This document shows, piece after piece, positions 34,676 through 44,085 of a stretch of 64,000 nt of DNA. The translations under genes were made by a program, and so were the position numbers. Within the stretch, counting starts at the first letter, position 1. The number at the start of each line of letters is the position of its first letter. A model generated the notes under the pieces. That model was not told the DNA's origin and made no database searches. It worked only from the letters and a program-made list of their open reading frames with translations. Origin of the DNA: CBDEFX01 sp965237635 (GTDB taxonomy: Bacteria > Chloroflexota > Dehalococcoidia > Lucifugimonadales > CAUZJF01); the NCBI GenBank assembly GCA_965237635.1, contig CBDEFX010000002.1, positions 1,984,001 to 2,048,000 on the forward strand, given 5' to 3'.

Positions 34676-34748
34676 TGCCCCCAACGGAATTCGAATCCGT
34701 GTCTGCGGCTTGAAAGGCCGCTGTCCTAGTCCACTAGACGATGGGGGC
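34676..34748 (-). tRNA. tRNA-Glu (anticodon TTC)
   Basis: 73 bases, 5' end at 34748. Acceptor GCCCCCA pairs with the 3' strand, and the D-arm region is TCGTCTAGTGGACTAGGAC. The anticodon arm GCGGC-CTTTCAA-GCCGC places TTC at positions 34-36, and the T-arm is ACGGATTCGAATTCCGT. The discriminator is A and CCA is not encoded. It stands alone between a minus-strand acetyltransferase gene and a membrane protein gene. Confidence 0.95.
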
Positions 34749-34867
34749 AGGCTGTTGCCGAGCTCACGGTAGCGACGTTAGCATGCATCCGGCGGGCCGA
34801 ACGGTCGCCACCACGAAGATCGGCGCTCGTATTCTAGCCTGCTGGCGGCCGGGCCCGCAACGGGCGA

Positions 34868-35806
34868 CTACGGTGTTGTCTGCCCTTCAGTCTTCTCCCG
34901 ATTGGTGAGTCCTTCCGCGAAACAGCGGCTGACATCGACCTCACCCTCAGCTACCAGCCAGCTCATGCACTGCGACGGAGTTAGTAGCACCGGGTCCGGC
35001 TCATCCACCAGGACACCGTCTAGCTTCCACTCCGGATGTTGCCAGTTGAATCGGAATCTGAAATGAACGGGAAGCGGAGTGATCGGATAGTAGCCATCTA
35101 TAAGCAAGAGGTTGCCCAGTACCGCATTGGGTTCAAACGCCTGTACCCCGTCTAACACCGCGTCGACGTCCTTGACGGCCGAGATATCTATCTCCTTATC
35201 GACAAAGTGCCGGTAACCCCTCTGAAGATCGAATAGAGGGCGTCGAATGTGGAAGGCCTTAGACATGATGTCGTTGTAGAACGCCGTGAAGTCCCCGTCC
35301 TCGACACCCTGGATGAATTCGATAAAGACTTCTTTTAACATCCTTTGCAACTCCGGCTCGTTCGGGATCGTCTGAAACCATGCTCCCGGTCCGAGGCCGG
35401 TTCGGACAGGACCTGTCAGCGACAGCACACGCCACTCGCCGCCGTCCTTCGCCATGTCAATTGAGATCGGAATATTGATACCGAAGTCGTCCTTCATTGT
35501 GCCTCGCAACTGCGATGCGTCGCCACGCTCCAACGTTCGGTCCCTCCAGGACTGTAGCTCGTAGTCAAGGAAAAGTACCGTTTCGATCACTTCGGTGAAC
35601 CTCTCCTCTGTCTGCTCGGCCCTGAACAGAGCGGAGGTGAGGGCGTAGGCTTCATGAGGTTGCCGCAATGCTAAATGAGCGAGGAACTCCTCGGCTGTTT
35701 CGGCAGATTCAGTGGTATCGGCGGCGACCCACATCATGAGCCCGCCGATGCAGGCACTGAAGAGCATGAACATCGCGATGACTAGCCGCAGGATGTATCT
35801 CTTCAC
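34868..35806 (-). CDS. Membrane-anchored protein of unknown function
   Basis: 312 residues. A single N-terminal hydrophobic segment (YILRLVIAMFMLFSACIGGL) acts as signal anchor. It is followed by two similar alpha+beta modules: about 35-130 (AETAEEFLAHLALRQPHEAY, then DGGEWRVLSLTGPVRTG) and about 145-270 (FIEFIQGVEDGDFTAFYNDI, then WQHPEWKLDGVLVDEPDP). Each has helix-rich starts and a W-x-h core strand, as in NTF2-like or DUF4878-type proteins. The duplication is my reading, not a database match. It ends at argC with 12 bases between them on the same strand, so the two may be one transcript. Confidence 0.55.
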   Translation of the reverse strand: MKRYILRLVIAMFMLFSACIGGLMMWVAADTTESAETAEEFLAHLALRQPHEAYALTSALFRAEQTEERFTEVIETVLFLDYELQSWRDRTLERGDASQLRGTMKDDFGINIPISIDMAKDGGEWRVLSLTGPVRTGLGPGAWFQTIPNEPELQRMLKEVFIEFIQGVEDGDFTAFYNDIMSKAFHIRRPLFDLQRGYRHFVDKEIDISAVKDVDAVLDGVQAFEPNAVLGNLLLIDGYYPITPLPVHFRFRFNWQHPEWKLDGVLVDEPDPVLLTPSQCMSWLVAEGEVDVSRCFAEGLTNREKTEGQTTP

Positions 35807-35818
35807 GTGATCATCTCT

Positions 35819-36847
35819 CTATGGGTAGAGCGCCGGTTGCCCCAGGCCCTCTTCCTCGGGAAGCGCGAACATCAAGTTCATGTTCTGCACTGCCTGGCCC
35901 GCCGCGCCCTTGACCAGGTTGTCGATACAGCTTACCACGACGAGCCGCCCGGCACGTTCGTCCACCGTGGGGTAAACCAAGCACATATTAGAACCAGTGG
36001 TCTGCTTGGTCTGGGGTGGAGTGTCTGAAACGTGCACAAAGGGCTCGCCGGCGTAGAACTCCCGGTAGATTTCTCTGACATTCTGGGTGCGCATCGTTTC
36101 GTCTTGCAACGGCGCATAGCATGTTGCCAGAATGCCCCTGGCCATGGGAACGCGATGTGGAATGAAGGTGACCCTGGCGTCCTCGGCCTCCCTTAGCGCT
36201 GCCAATTCTTGGGCGATCTCCGGCTGGTGGCCGTGGCCGTCCAGACCATACGCGACAACGTTCTCATTGGCCTCGGCAAAATGGTCCTTCGAGTTGGTCG
36301 CCAGTCCTCCCCTGCCGGCGCCCGAAATACCGGTCTTGGCGTCTACGACAACGTCGTCGACTATCAGTCCTTCTCGCACCGCCGGGGCCAACGCCAGAAT
36401 AGCCGCCTCAGGGAAGCAGCCCGGGTTGGCCACCAGCGTGGCCCGCCTGACTTTATCCCTGTGGACCTCCGGCAGCCCATAGACAGCCCGCTCCAGCAAG
36501 TGAGGAGCGGGATGGTCAACGTTGTACGCGCGCTTGAACTCCGCCGGATTATGCAGGCGGAAGTCAGCCGCGATATCGACAACCTTCACACCGTCATCTA
36601 CGACCGACGCGATCGTCTCCGCGCTGGCACCGCTGGGCAGGGCTGAGAAGACAACGTCCACAGAGTCCTCGATCGACTTTGTGATGGGAAGGTCCAGCTG
36701 CCACAAGTGGGGAAAGACCTCAGGCAGACGCTTACCGGCCGCGCTCCGACCGGTCACGGAGGTAACCTCAGCTTCCTGGTGTCGATGTAAGATGCGAGCA
36801 AGCTCCGCGCCGGCGTAGCCTGTCACGTTTATGATACCGACCTTCAC
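35819..36847 (-). CDS. argC: N-acetyl-gamma-glutamyl-phosphate reductase
   Basis: Third step of arginine synthesis: NADPH-dependent reduction of N-acetylglutamyl phosphate. 342 residues. N-terminal nucleotide-binding fold VGIINVTGYAGAELARILHR, catalytic Cys in VANPGCFPEAAILAL, KTGISGAGRGGLATNSKDHF with phosphate-binding residues, GHGHQPEIAQEL with conserved His, TFIPHRVPMARGILATCYA, and the C-terminal CLVYPTVDERAGRLVVVSCI with DNLVKGAAGQAVQNMNLMFA. All expected motifs are present and the frame is intact. Other arg genes are not nearby. Confidence 0.95.
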   Translation of the reverse strand: MKVGIINVTGYAGAELARILHRHQEAEVTSVTGRSAAGKRLPEVFPHLWQLDLPITKSIEDSVDVVFSALPSGASAETIASVVDDGVKVVDIAADFRLHNPAEFKRAYNVDHPAPHLLERAVYGLPEVHRDKVRRATLVANPGCFPEAAILALAPAVREGLIVDDVVVDAKTGISGAGRGGLATNSKDHFAEANENVVAYGLDGHGHQPEIAQELAALREAEDARVTFIPHRVPMARGILATCYAPLQDETMRTQNVREIYREFYAGEPFVHVSDTPPQTKQTTGSNMCLVYPTVDERAGRLVVVSCIDNLVKGAAGQAVQNMNLMFALPEEEGLGQPALYP

Positions 36848-36982
36848 GTTTGAACCCTACCTTGGCCCGAGACTCGTTTGCAGATATGTCGGCCTGAACC
36901 AGACCGTAAGCCGACGTCGCCCTGCGGTGGTTCGCACAAGTATAACTCTCCTCTCGGCCGCCCAACAAGGACGATGCTACAC

Positions 36983-37687
36983 TCACTGATTCTGGCGTGG
37001 AGCCAAAAAGCGGTCACGCGACGGGCAGCCCCAAGCCAGCACGCAGCGGTCACACCTGGGGCGCAAGGCCTTGCAGACGCGCCGTCCGTGATGGATGAGG
37101 CACAGGTGGAAGGAGAAGACATCCTCTGGGGCCACCGTCTGTTCGAGTATGTCATGGGCCTTGTCGGCGCTGACCTTGTCACCTATGAACTTAAGCCGCT
37201 TGGCGACCCGGTAGATGTGTGTGTCTACCGGCATCGCAGGCATCCCCAGAGAGAAGCAAAGGATAACCGCCGCGGTCTTTGGACCAACCCCGTCGAGTTT
37301 CTTGAGCCATGACTTAGCCTCGTCGAGTGGCATCTCGGCCAGGAATGAGAGATCGAAGGAGCCGACCTCTTCCAGGACCTGGTTGAGGACCGTTTTGATC
37401 CGTACCGCCTTGATCCTGAAGAGACCCGCCGAGCGAATTGCGCTCTCTATCTGATCAGTCTCGGCTGCTGCAATGGCTTCGAGGGAGCCGAAGCTCTCCA
37501 TCAGATGCTGAAAGGCCCGTCCTGAATTGATGTCAGAGGTGTGCTGGGACAGGATCGTGTAGACTAGCTCAGAGGCGGGATCGTATCTCGGGCTCCACTC
37601 GAACGGCCCGTACTCCTTGCCGAGCAGACCGAGAACGTCCTTCGGCGAGATGCGCGACTTTCGGCCACGGGACCCGGATTTCGCCAT
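36983..37687 (-). CDS. nth: Endonuclease III (DNA glycosylase/AP lyase)
   Basis: Base-excision repair enzyme that removes oxidised pyrimidines. 234 residues from ATG 37687, which has AGGGA upstream; ATG 37708 is an alternative. HhH-GPD fold with YTILSQHTSD at the entrance helix, helix-hairpin-helix LDGVGPKTAAVILCFSLG with the catalytic Lys, then MPVDTHIYRVAKRL with the catalytic Asp. The [4Fe-4S] ligands are C-x6-C-x2-C-x5-C in CKALRPRCDRCVLAWGC. The N-terminal tail is basic. The frame is intact. Confidence 0.92.
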   Translation of the reverse strand: MAKSGSRGRKSRISPKDVLGLLGKEYGPFEWSPRYDPASELVYTILSQHTSDINSGRAFQHLMESFGSLEAIAAAETDQIESAIRSAGLFRIKAVRIKTVLNQVLEEVGSFDLSFLAEMPLDEAKSWLKKLDGVGPKTAAVILCFSLGMPAMPVDTHIYRVAKRLKFIGDKVSADKAHDILEQTVAPEDVFSFHLCLIHHGRRVCKALRPRCDRCVLAWGCPSRDRFLAPRQNQ

Positions 37688-37901
37688 AGGCAGTCCCTGA
37701 TCGGTCATTCAGTTAGTCTTGCGGCCGCGCCAGAATGTCCACCAGTCCAACCGGCCCAAAAAGATTATCACACATCAAGTCCGCCACTCACTGTAAAATG
37801 TTTATAGACCTGGACTGCCGGACGGCTTGCGATGTGCTAGAATCGCGAGCCACACCAGCCCAGCCGCGATGACCCACTGACCAGCCAAAAGGTGACTGGC
37901 T

Positions 37902-38825
37902 TTGGTATCCAACGACATCCTAAAGGAGCTAGCGGACACGGAGGAGCCGCTGAAGTACTCAAGGCTGCTCCAGCTTTCCGGCCTGTCCTCGGAGGAGCTG
38001 GCTGATTTCAAGCCAGAATGGTCCTCGGTCCCCGGGACTAGAAAGCACGAGATCCTTGCGAAGCTCGTGGAGCTCTCTGAGAACAACCTGGGGTTCGATT
38101 TTAGCGGCGTGTTCAGAGTTTCGCTAGACGACACCGATGAGCATGTCAGGGAGAAGGCCACCCTTGGCCTTTGGGAGAGCGATGACAGGGCTGTCATCCG
38201 CCCGCTAATCAGCCTACTGAACGACGACCCCTCGGCCAAGGTGAGGGCGGCAGCCGGCTTAACCCTGAGAAAGTTCGCGGCTTTGGCCCAGAGCCGCAAG
38301 CTCCTTCCACGCGACGCCGAAAGAGTCCAGCAAGCGTTGATGGCCGCCATCAGCCGAGACGCCGAGGACCTGGAGGTCAGGAGACGCGCCATAGAGGCGG
38401 TAGCGTACTTCGAGCACCCTGAGATCGACGACATAATTCGGGAAGCCTACGCCAGTGACAACCCGAGACTGAAACAAAGCTCACTGTATGCGATGGGACA
38501 GAGCTCCAATGCTGAGTGGCTGACCATCGTGATTGAAGAAACGAAGAACGAGGACCCCGCCATTCGTTACGAGGCGGTCACCGCATGCGGACTATTGGGC
38601 GAGGAGTCCAATGTTCCACACCTGGTCCATCTCATCCAAGACGAGGACCTGCAGGTCCAGCTAGCGGCACTTAAGGCGCTCGGGGAAATCGGTGGGCCTC
38701 TTGCTAAACGCGCCCTTCAGCAGTCCATCAAGATGGGCGAAGAAGCACTGAACGAAGTAGCGCGGGACGCCCTCACCAGCATCGAGTTCGACGAAGACCC
38801 TCTGGGCTTCAAGTCCAAGGAGTGA
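37902..38825 (+). CDS. HEAT-repeat protein
   Basis: 307 residues from TTG 37902, which has AGGTGA eight bases upstream. From about residue 70 the protein is an array of HEAT-type helical pairs: LDDTDEHVREKATLGLWESD, LLNDDPSAKVRAAAGLTLRK, AEDLEVRRRAIEAVAYFEHP, SDNPRLKQSSLYAMGQSSNA, NEDPAIRYEAVTACGLLGEE, QDEDLQVQLAALKALGEIGG. HEAT arrays are protein-interaction scaffolds; no partner can be named from context. No cofactor-lyase motif is evident. It stands alone between nth (divergent) and the htrA fragment. Confidence 0.82.
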   Translation: MVSNDILKELADTEEPLKYSRLLQLSGLSSEELADFKPEWSSVPGTRKHEILAKLVELSENNLGFDFSGVFRVSLDDTDEHVREKATLGLWESDDRAVIRPLISLLNDDPSAKVRAAAGLTLRKFAALAQSRKLLPRDAERVQQALMAAISRDAEDLEVRRRAIEAVAYFEHPEIDDIIREAYASDNPRLKQSSLYAMGQSSNAEWLTIVIEETKNEDPAIRYEAVTACGLLGEESNVPHLVHLIQDEDLQVQLAALKALGEIGGPLAKRALQQSIKMGEEALNEVARDALTSIEFDEDPLGFKSKE

Positions 38826-38878
38826 CAGTGGCAGACCAGCCTCGACTGGGACCAAGAACCGCTGCATAACCAGGATGG

Positions 38879-39060
38879 TCAGGGCGGTGTGGCGGTCGGT
38901 TTCCGCACAGTCAAGGTTGGCAGCAAGTCCCTCACGGCTTCGCTTGAGATGGCTAGCCCGACTCCTTCGATGTCCCTGCCGCTCTGTTGGTTCACTCTGA
39001 TCGTGTTGATTCCCACGACGTTCCCTGAAACGTCTATCAACGGGCCGCCTGTCAAGGGCG
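38879..39060 (-). pseudogene. HtrA/DegP-type serine protease, fragment of the catalytic domain
   Basis: The reading frame encodes TGGPLIDVSGNVVGINTIRV, NQQSGRDIEGVGLAISSEAV and RDLLPTLTVRKP, the C-terminal strand set of the S1C protease domain just after the catalytic Ser. The usual GNSGGPL is replaced by PLTGGPL, so the catalytic Ser codon itself appears lost at the junction. Sequence to the right (GTACACTTTTACTCCGCCG and similar) is the terminal repeat region of the IS21 element, which apparently removed the rest of the gene. Confidence 0.65.
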
Positions 39061-39180
39061 GAGGGATATTAGGCCATGCGGCGGAGTAAAAGTGTACCAC
39101 CGGGACGTTGGTGTTCAGCATAAATGTCACCATGCGGCGGGCGTCAGGAGGATCCGTTAGCTGGAGTGAATGCGGCGGGT

Positions 39181-39963
39181 CTATGCGTCAGCAGGGTCGC
39201 TGGCAGCGCGCACGGGAGCGGCTTGCCTACTCTGTTTGAGGCGGTAGCTCTCCCCGTTCATCTCCAGGATGTGAACGCGGTGAGTGAGACGGTCCAGCAG
39301 GGCGCCGGTCAGCCTCTCAGAGCCGAAGACCTCGGTCCACTCGTCAAAGGGCAGGTTGGTGGTGACCAGAACCGAACCTCTCTCGTATCTCTGACTGAAG
39401 ACCTCGAAGAGGAGCTCCGCGCCGGTCTTGGAGAGTGGGACGAAGCCAAGCTCGTCGATGATGAGCAGCTTGAGGCGGGCCAGCTTCTTCTGAAGGTTGA
39501 GTAGTCGTCGCTCGTCCCTGGCCTCGATCAGCTCGTGGACCAGCGAGGCGGCGGTGGTGAAGCCGACCGACAGCCCCCTCTGGCAGGCGGCGAGCCCCAG
39601 GCCGAGGGCGACATGGGTCTTGCCGGTGCCGCTGTTGCCGATAGCGATGACGTTCTCCCGCCGGTCTACGTACTCGCAGCGTGCAAGCTGCATGACCAGG
39701 TGCTTGTTCACCGACGGCATGGCCAGGAAGTCGAAGGTGTCGAGGCTCTTGGTGGCAGGGAAGCGTGCAGCCTTGATCCTGCGGTCCACCATGCGGTGAT
39801 GGCGGTCTATCATCTCAAGCTCAGAGAGCCTCAGCAGGTAGCCTGGATGGTCGACGCCCTCGGCAGCGCACTGGCCGGCCACCTTGCCGTACTCTCTCAG
39901 GAAGGTAGGCAGCTTCAGCTCCTTGAGGTGGTGCTCCAACAGCACCGTCGATCGCTCGCTCAC
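39181..39963 (-). CDS. istB: IS21-family helper ATPase IstB
   Basis: 260 residues from GTG 39963, whose GTGA overlaps the istA stop (four-base coupling). DnaC-like AAA+ ATPase that guides the IstA transposase to target DNA. N-terminal helical domain LLEHHLKELKLPTFLREYGK, Walker A AIGNSGTGKTHVALGLGLAA, Walker B LKLLIIDELGFVPLS, sensor region VLVTTNLPFDEWTEVFGSER, arginine finger region LTGALLDRLTHRVHILEMNG. The frame is intact. Confidence 0.88.
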   Translation of the reverse strand: MSERSTVLLEHHLKELKLPTFLREYGKVAGQCAAEGVDHPGYLLRLSELEMIDRHHRMVDRRIKAARFPATKSLDTFDFLAMPSVNKHLVMQLARCEYVDRRENVIAIGNSGTGKTHVALGLGLAACQRGLSVGFTTAASLVHELIEARDERRLLNLQKKLARLKLLIIDELGFVPLSKTGAELLFEVFSQRYERGSVLVTTNLPFDEWTEVFGSERLTGALLDRLTHRVHILEMNGESYRLKQSRQAAPVRAASDPADA

Positions 39964-40986
39964 CGCCTGCTCCCAGACATGAGCGCCATGTAGTCGCTGG
40001 CCGACGTCTTCGTCACGGTAACCCTGGGCAGGTAGGGGTACAGCTCCAGGTCGAGTCTCTGGGGACGACCCTCTATCCTGCACAGCACCAGGTGTTTGAT
40101 GGCGTCGAAGCTTATGGCCCCGAGCCTGAGGGCATCGCGCACACCCTCGTACACCTCCTGCGTCCGGAAGTTCTCCATCAGCCGCAGCACCTGTACGAAC
40201 TCCCGCTTGCCGCGCCTGCCCATCCTCGACTCCAGCAGACGCCTCAGCACTCCGAACTCATCCGGCAACTCCCACCCGGCCAAAGGAGCAGCCTGGTCCA
40301 GCGCTCCCGTCTTGCGCTCCAGCAGCGGCAGGTAGTGGATGGGGTCGAACACGAAGTCGTCGCGTTCGTATGAGCGAGGATGCCGGGCTATCACCTCTGC
40401 CCCGTTGCTGATCACCACCTCGCCCACATAGCCGCGCACCACCACCTCCCTGTGACCGTAGGCCACGGGCACCGAGTAGTCGTTGGTCCGGTACCGCACC
40501 AGGGACAGGGAGCTGACACGGCTCACGTGCTTGTCGCTGGCATCGTAGGGCACGGCGGGGAGCGCCAGCAGGGTCTCCAGGTCACGCTCCATCCGCTGGC
40601 CTATCGTCTCGTTGTGTCCACGCAGCTGTCTCCCCAGCCGTTCCAGGCACCGCTCCTCCAGGTAGGCGTTGAGGGCATCGAAGCTCGGGAACGACGGCAC
40701 AGGCACCAGGAAGTTCCGGCGAGCATATCCCACCAGCCCCTCGACCTTGCCCTTGTCGTTACCCTTGCCGGGCCGGCCGAACCGATCCTCGAACAGGTAG
40801 TGCGACACCAGCTCCGAGAAGACGCGGGTACGCTTCCTTCGACCGTCTCCCAGGATCCTGGCCACCGCCAGTCTCATGTTGTCGTACAGGATGCTCCGGG
40901 GCACGCCGCCCAGGAATGAGAACGCCGAGACGTGACCGTCGCAGAACGCCTCGGTCGTCTCTGCGGGGTAGACTTTGACGAAGCAT

Positions 40987-42969
40987 GATTCCCTCGCAAA
41001 AAGGCCTGTTTGAGATGAACCCTGACGTGCGAAGGGGCCTGGAAGGGAGGAGGCCACGGGATGCCGGCTGCTGGCCTCACCGCACCATCTGCCGCGCTCA
41101 GGACAAGCGTGATCCCGTTGCGGTACCCCTTCCGTGGCTCAGGGCACCCGGTGGAAGCTGTGGAGCGGCGCCCTCATGCGGCCGCGACCGCAGGTACCGT
41201 CCCGACCGCCCGCTGAGCCGTGTTCTCCATCTCCACCAGGCGTGCATGGACCATCCGCTTGAAGTTACACGCCAACGCCTTCAGGTAGACGGCAAGCCGC
41301 ACCCGACGGCCCCCTCGCACCCGCAAGCGCCCAAGCCCGTGGGCGCGCTTCAGCTCGGAGTTCGTTCCCTCGATACCAGCCCTTATGGCATACCGCTTGC
41401 GCCACTCCTCGGTGGCCTCGGCCCTCCGGCGCCGCTCGATGTTCACCTTCACCAGGTCCGCCTTGAGAACGTAGTCCCCCGCACGCCGGTCCAGCTTCAC
41501 TGGGCAACGGGACCGCAAGGGGCAGGGCTCGCATGTTGTCCCGGCAAAGTGGACCTCTACCCGCTCCGGCGCATCCTCCAACTCGTACTCCTCGATGGAC
41601 GGGTAGCCGGCGGGGCACACCGTGGCCTGCTCCCCTATGACGTCGATCTGGAAGTCCGCGGCGGTGAGCGGCGGTGGTCCGTCACGCTCTCCTTCGTGCG
41701 AGTTCCCCGGCGCCGACCCCGCCACCGGGCTCACCAGTTCCGTTCCCCGGCGCGAGGCTTCGAAGGCATTGCGGCCCGACCCATACGCCGTGTCGACGAA
41801 GAGCTCGTCCGGTCGGACCTTCCGCTCCGCGAGCTCGTCAACGACCGGCACGCTCACGTCGGTGTCGCTCCCACTCGAGGGGGTCACCTCCACGTGGGTG
41901 ATGAGCTGGGTGACGTTCTCCTCGTGGCAGGTCTCCGCCACCTGCACCTCGTACCCCTTCCCCTTGTGGCCGCTGTAGGTCACATCCGGGTCGTGGGGCG
42001 ATTGCAGCGAGTCGGCGGACACCTGCTTCGGGTCCTTCAAGGCCACGGGCACCTTGCATTCCCCAGCATCGTCGTCATCGTCCCCCGGGCGCCCGTCCCG
42101 GTGTTTGCCCACATGGCACTGCTCCCGCAGCAGCCGCTCCAGCAGCCGGTACTCCTCCAGCTGGGCAGCAGTCGTGCCACGGAACCGGTCCACCAGCCGG
42201 TAGAGGTCCCAGGCACAGACCGAAAAGCGTCGCCGACCCTCCCCCGTGTGGGCGTCCTCGTAGTGGGTCGCCTCGTCTTCTTCCTTCAAATAGCGCCCCA
42301 GGAGGCCCTCCGGAACCACAGGGCGAAGCTCTGGGTGCTCCCAGCGCAAGGCCCGCAGGAACAACCGCATCGTCTCACAGAACAGGCCCAGCCGGGTGAG
42401 TGTGGCGATGTTGCTCATGATGTGGGTGGAGTCCAGCCGTTGCTTTCCGGTGCGTATGCCCAGCGCCTGGATGATCCGGTCCGTGGTCTCCTGGAAAGCC
42501 AGCCGGCCACCATCGTGCTGCATCAGGCGAACTCGGAAGTTGTGGAGGGTCTTCTGGGGCAGGTGGGTCTCCTCGATGTCCAGCCGCAGGGCGTGGTGCC
42601 AGAGCAGGTTGAACTCTAGCTGCTCCAGGGCTTCACCGTCGGTGAGGTTGAACATCTCTTTGAGAAGGTGGACCCCGAGGACGGTCTGCACCGCTCGGTT
42701 GGGACGGCCGTTGTCCGCGCAGTACATCGGAGCAAAGAGCTCCTCGTCAATCAGGGGGAGCGCCTCGTTTCGGAAAACCTCGGCCCAACTCCCCTCCAGG
42801 CGCTTAGCCTTCTTCGGCGTCACCAGGAACTGGGACTGCCAGAGGCTCTCTTGCGGGTCTCGCGCTCGGAACATGCTCCCCTCCCTCGCCCGGGCGCTGC
42901 CCCAACGCCCCTTCCCCACATTATCCTCCCATTGCCCCCGGAGGACGAGGGGTTTTTACGAGGGAATCA
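40987..42969 (-). mobile_element. IS1182-family insertion sequence inside istA
   Basis: About 1.98 kb. Ends are inverted repeats: TGATTCCCTCGCAAAAA at 40987 and TTTTTACGAGGGAATCA ending at 42969. One transposase gene fills it. The same end sequence caps the two MITEs at 53128-53459. It is nested in IS21. Confidence 0.85.
41174..42874 (-). CDS. IS1182-family transposase
   Basis: 566 residues from ATG 42874, with GGAGGGGAGC just upstream. Family pattern: PLIDEELFAPMYCADNGRPN and RAVQTVLGVHLLKEMFNLTD, then RQRLDSTHIMSNIATL-like (GKQRLDSTHIMSNIATLTRL) with the first catalytic Asp, LFVDTAYGSGRNAFEASRRG with the second Asp, CPLRSRCPVK zinc-like, and RKRYAIRAGIEGTNSELKRA with the catalytic Glu near the end. 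The frame is intact. It may provide transposase in trans to the MITEs at 53.1-53.5 kb. Confidence 0.88.
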   Translation of the reverse strand: MFRARDPQESLWQSQFLVTPKKAKRLEGSWAEVFRNEALPLIDEELFAPMYCADNGRPNRAVQTVLGVHLLKEMFNLTDGEALEQLEFNLLWHHALRLDIEETHLPQKTLHNFRVRLMQHDGGRLAFQETTDRIIQALGIRTGKQRLDSTHIMSNIATLTRLGLFCETMRLFLRALRWEHPELRPVVPEGLLGRYLKEEDEATHYEDAHTGEGRRRFSVCAWDLYRLVDRFRGTTAAQLEEYRLLERLLREQCHVGKHRDGRPGDDDDDAGECKVPVALKDPKQVSADSLQSPHDPDVTYSGHKGKGYEVQVAETCHEENVTQLITHVEVTPSSGSDTDVSVPVVDELAERKVRPDELFVDTAYGSGRNAFEASRRGTELVSPVAGSAPGNSHEGERDGPPPLTAADFQIDVIGEQATVCPAGYPSIEEYELEDAPERVEVHFAGTTCEPCPLRSRCPVKLDRRAGDYVLKADLVKVNIERRRRAEATEEWRKRYAIRAGIEGTNSELKRAHGLGRLRVRGGRRVRLAVYLKALACNFKRMVHARLVEMENTAQRAVGTVPAVAAA

Positions 42970-43591
42970 AGCTTGCGTCGCTGTGGGGAAGGTCCAGCAC
43001 GAAGTAGTGGATGGTCTGCTCCACTCCGCCGATCACCGCCTTGGCCTGGCCGAAGTCGCACTGGGCGTGACCGGGAGGGTGAGACAGCGGAACGTACATC
43101 TCACGCGTCCGCCGCCGCCGCTCGCGCACGTAGTCTTTGACTATCGTGTACTTGCCACTGAACCTGTGCTCAGCTCTCAGACGCTCGTAGATCCGCTTCG
43201 CGGTGTGGCGCTGCTTCTTCGGAAGACTGCGGTCATCCTCCAGTATCCGGTCGATCACCCCGCGGTACGGGTCCAGCTTGGGGCGGCGGGGCGGTGACTC
43301 CCGACGGTAACCGGGAGGCACCGAGTACTCCAGCATCTTGCGCACCGTATCCCGGTGCAGACCGAACACTCGGGCAGCCTCCCGCGTGCTCATCCCCTCC
43401 ACCATGCAGACCCGGCGCACTCGCACGTACAGATCCACCTTGTACATCCTTCACACCTTCCATCGAGTTGCCTCCAACTCTATAGAAGGCGGCGGGTGGT
43501 CCAGTTTTCAAGCGCCACTCCTCAACGCTCGACTCCGCCTCACCGGTCCATTATTACTCCGCCCTTTACACGCAGGAGCGGCACCGTCCTG

Positions 43592-44023
43592 ATGAAGGCA
43601 TACACAACCCACAAAGAGGAATCCGAGGTGTTCTTGTCCTACAAGCGCGCCGACCAAGCCACTGCATTGATCTTGGCCAAGGGCCTTGATCAAAAGGGAA
43701 GACGGGTATTCATAGATGTCCACGACGACACGCTGGCGCCGGGCCAGGAGGACTTGGACGACGCACTGTTGACTGCTATATCCAAGTCAGACACGATGGT
43801 AGTGATCGTCTCGGACGAAACCCAATGGTCATGGTGGGTGCCTTGGGAGATTGGTGTCTCGACGCCCTTCCGCAAACCGAAGGCCATGTACAAGCCACAG
43901 ACCGACAAACCATTGCCGACCTATCTTAAGAAGTTGCGGAGGTTGCGGAATTCATCGGAGGCCAATTTGTTGGTGTTCGCCCACAGTAAGCTCCGGTTGC
44001 CCGGTTCGGGGCACAGTCGGTGA
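43592..44023 (+). CDS. TIR-domain protein 1
   Basis: 143 residues from ATG 43592. TIR domains of defence systems hydrolyse or rearrange NAD+ after sensing infection. The first strand is SEVFLSYKRADQATALILAK, box-2-like region RRVFIDVHDDTLAPGQE, then AISKSDTMVVIVSDETQWSW and WWVPWEIGVSTPFRKPKAMY, where Glu86 in WEIG sits at the expected catalytic position. The C-terminal ~30 residues are basic. No separate sensor domain is fused, so it probably works with the two following genes. The upstream promoter region is interrupted by the IS21 end about 50 bases away. Confidence 0.8.
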   Translation: MKAYTTHKEESEVFLSYKRADQATALILAKGLDQKGRRVFIDVHDDTLAPGQEDLDDALLTAISKSDTMVVIVSDETQWSWWVPWEIGVSTPFRKPKAMYKPQTDKPLPTYLKKLRRLRNSSEANLLVFAHSKLRLPGSGHSR

Positions 44024-44085
44024 CCGGATGCGTCGCGGCCGTCGGACCGCCAGACTTCAGATAGCAGCACTTCTATGAGAGGCGC

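Larger units (their letters stand above)
39960..43447 (-). pseudogene. istA: IS21-family transposase IstA, split by an IS1182 insertion
   Basis: The 5' part (43447 to about 42970) encodes the HTH DNA-binding half: VCMVEGMSTREAARVFGLHR and DTVRKMLEYSVPPGYRRESP, then GHAQCDFGQAKAVIGGVEQT with the first catalytic Asp and HYFVLDLPHSDA. The 3' part (about 40985 to 39960) resumes with CFVKVYPAETTEAFCDGHVS, then AFSFLGGVPRSILYDNMRLA, GRPGKGNDKGKVEGLVGYAR with the catalytic Glu, and the C-terminal Mu-like beta-barrel region. Joining the parts gives a normal HSDACFVKVYP, so the IS1182 element entered exactly here. Confidence 0.85.
39061..43540 (-). mobile_element. IS21-family insertion sequence, interrupted by an IS1182 element
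   Basis: Contains istB and a split istA. The left end near 39061-39140 holds repeated CCATGCGGCGG-type units and the minus-strand GGTGGTACACTTTTACTCCG. The right end near 43490-43540 holds GGTGGTCCAGTTTTCAAGCG, a similar terminal sequence. Exact end bases and target duplication were not resolved. The right end lies about 50 bases before the first TIR gene. Confidence 0.7.

Noticed and set aside
40985..42619. A 544-codon plus-strand open frame
   Set aside because: It is antisense to the IS1182 transposase, which has full family motifs; the plus-strand protein is Arg/Pro/His-rich shadow sequence.
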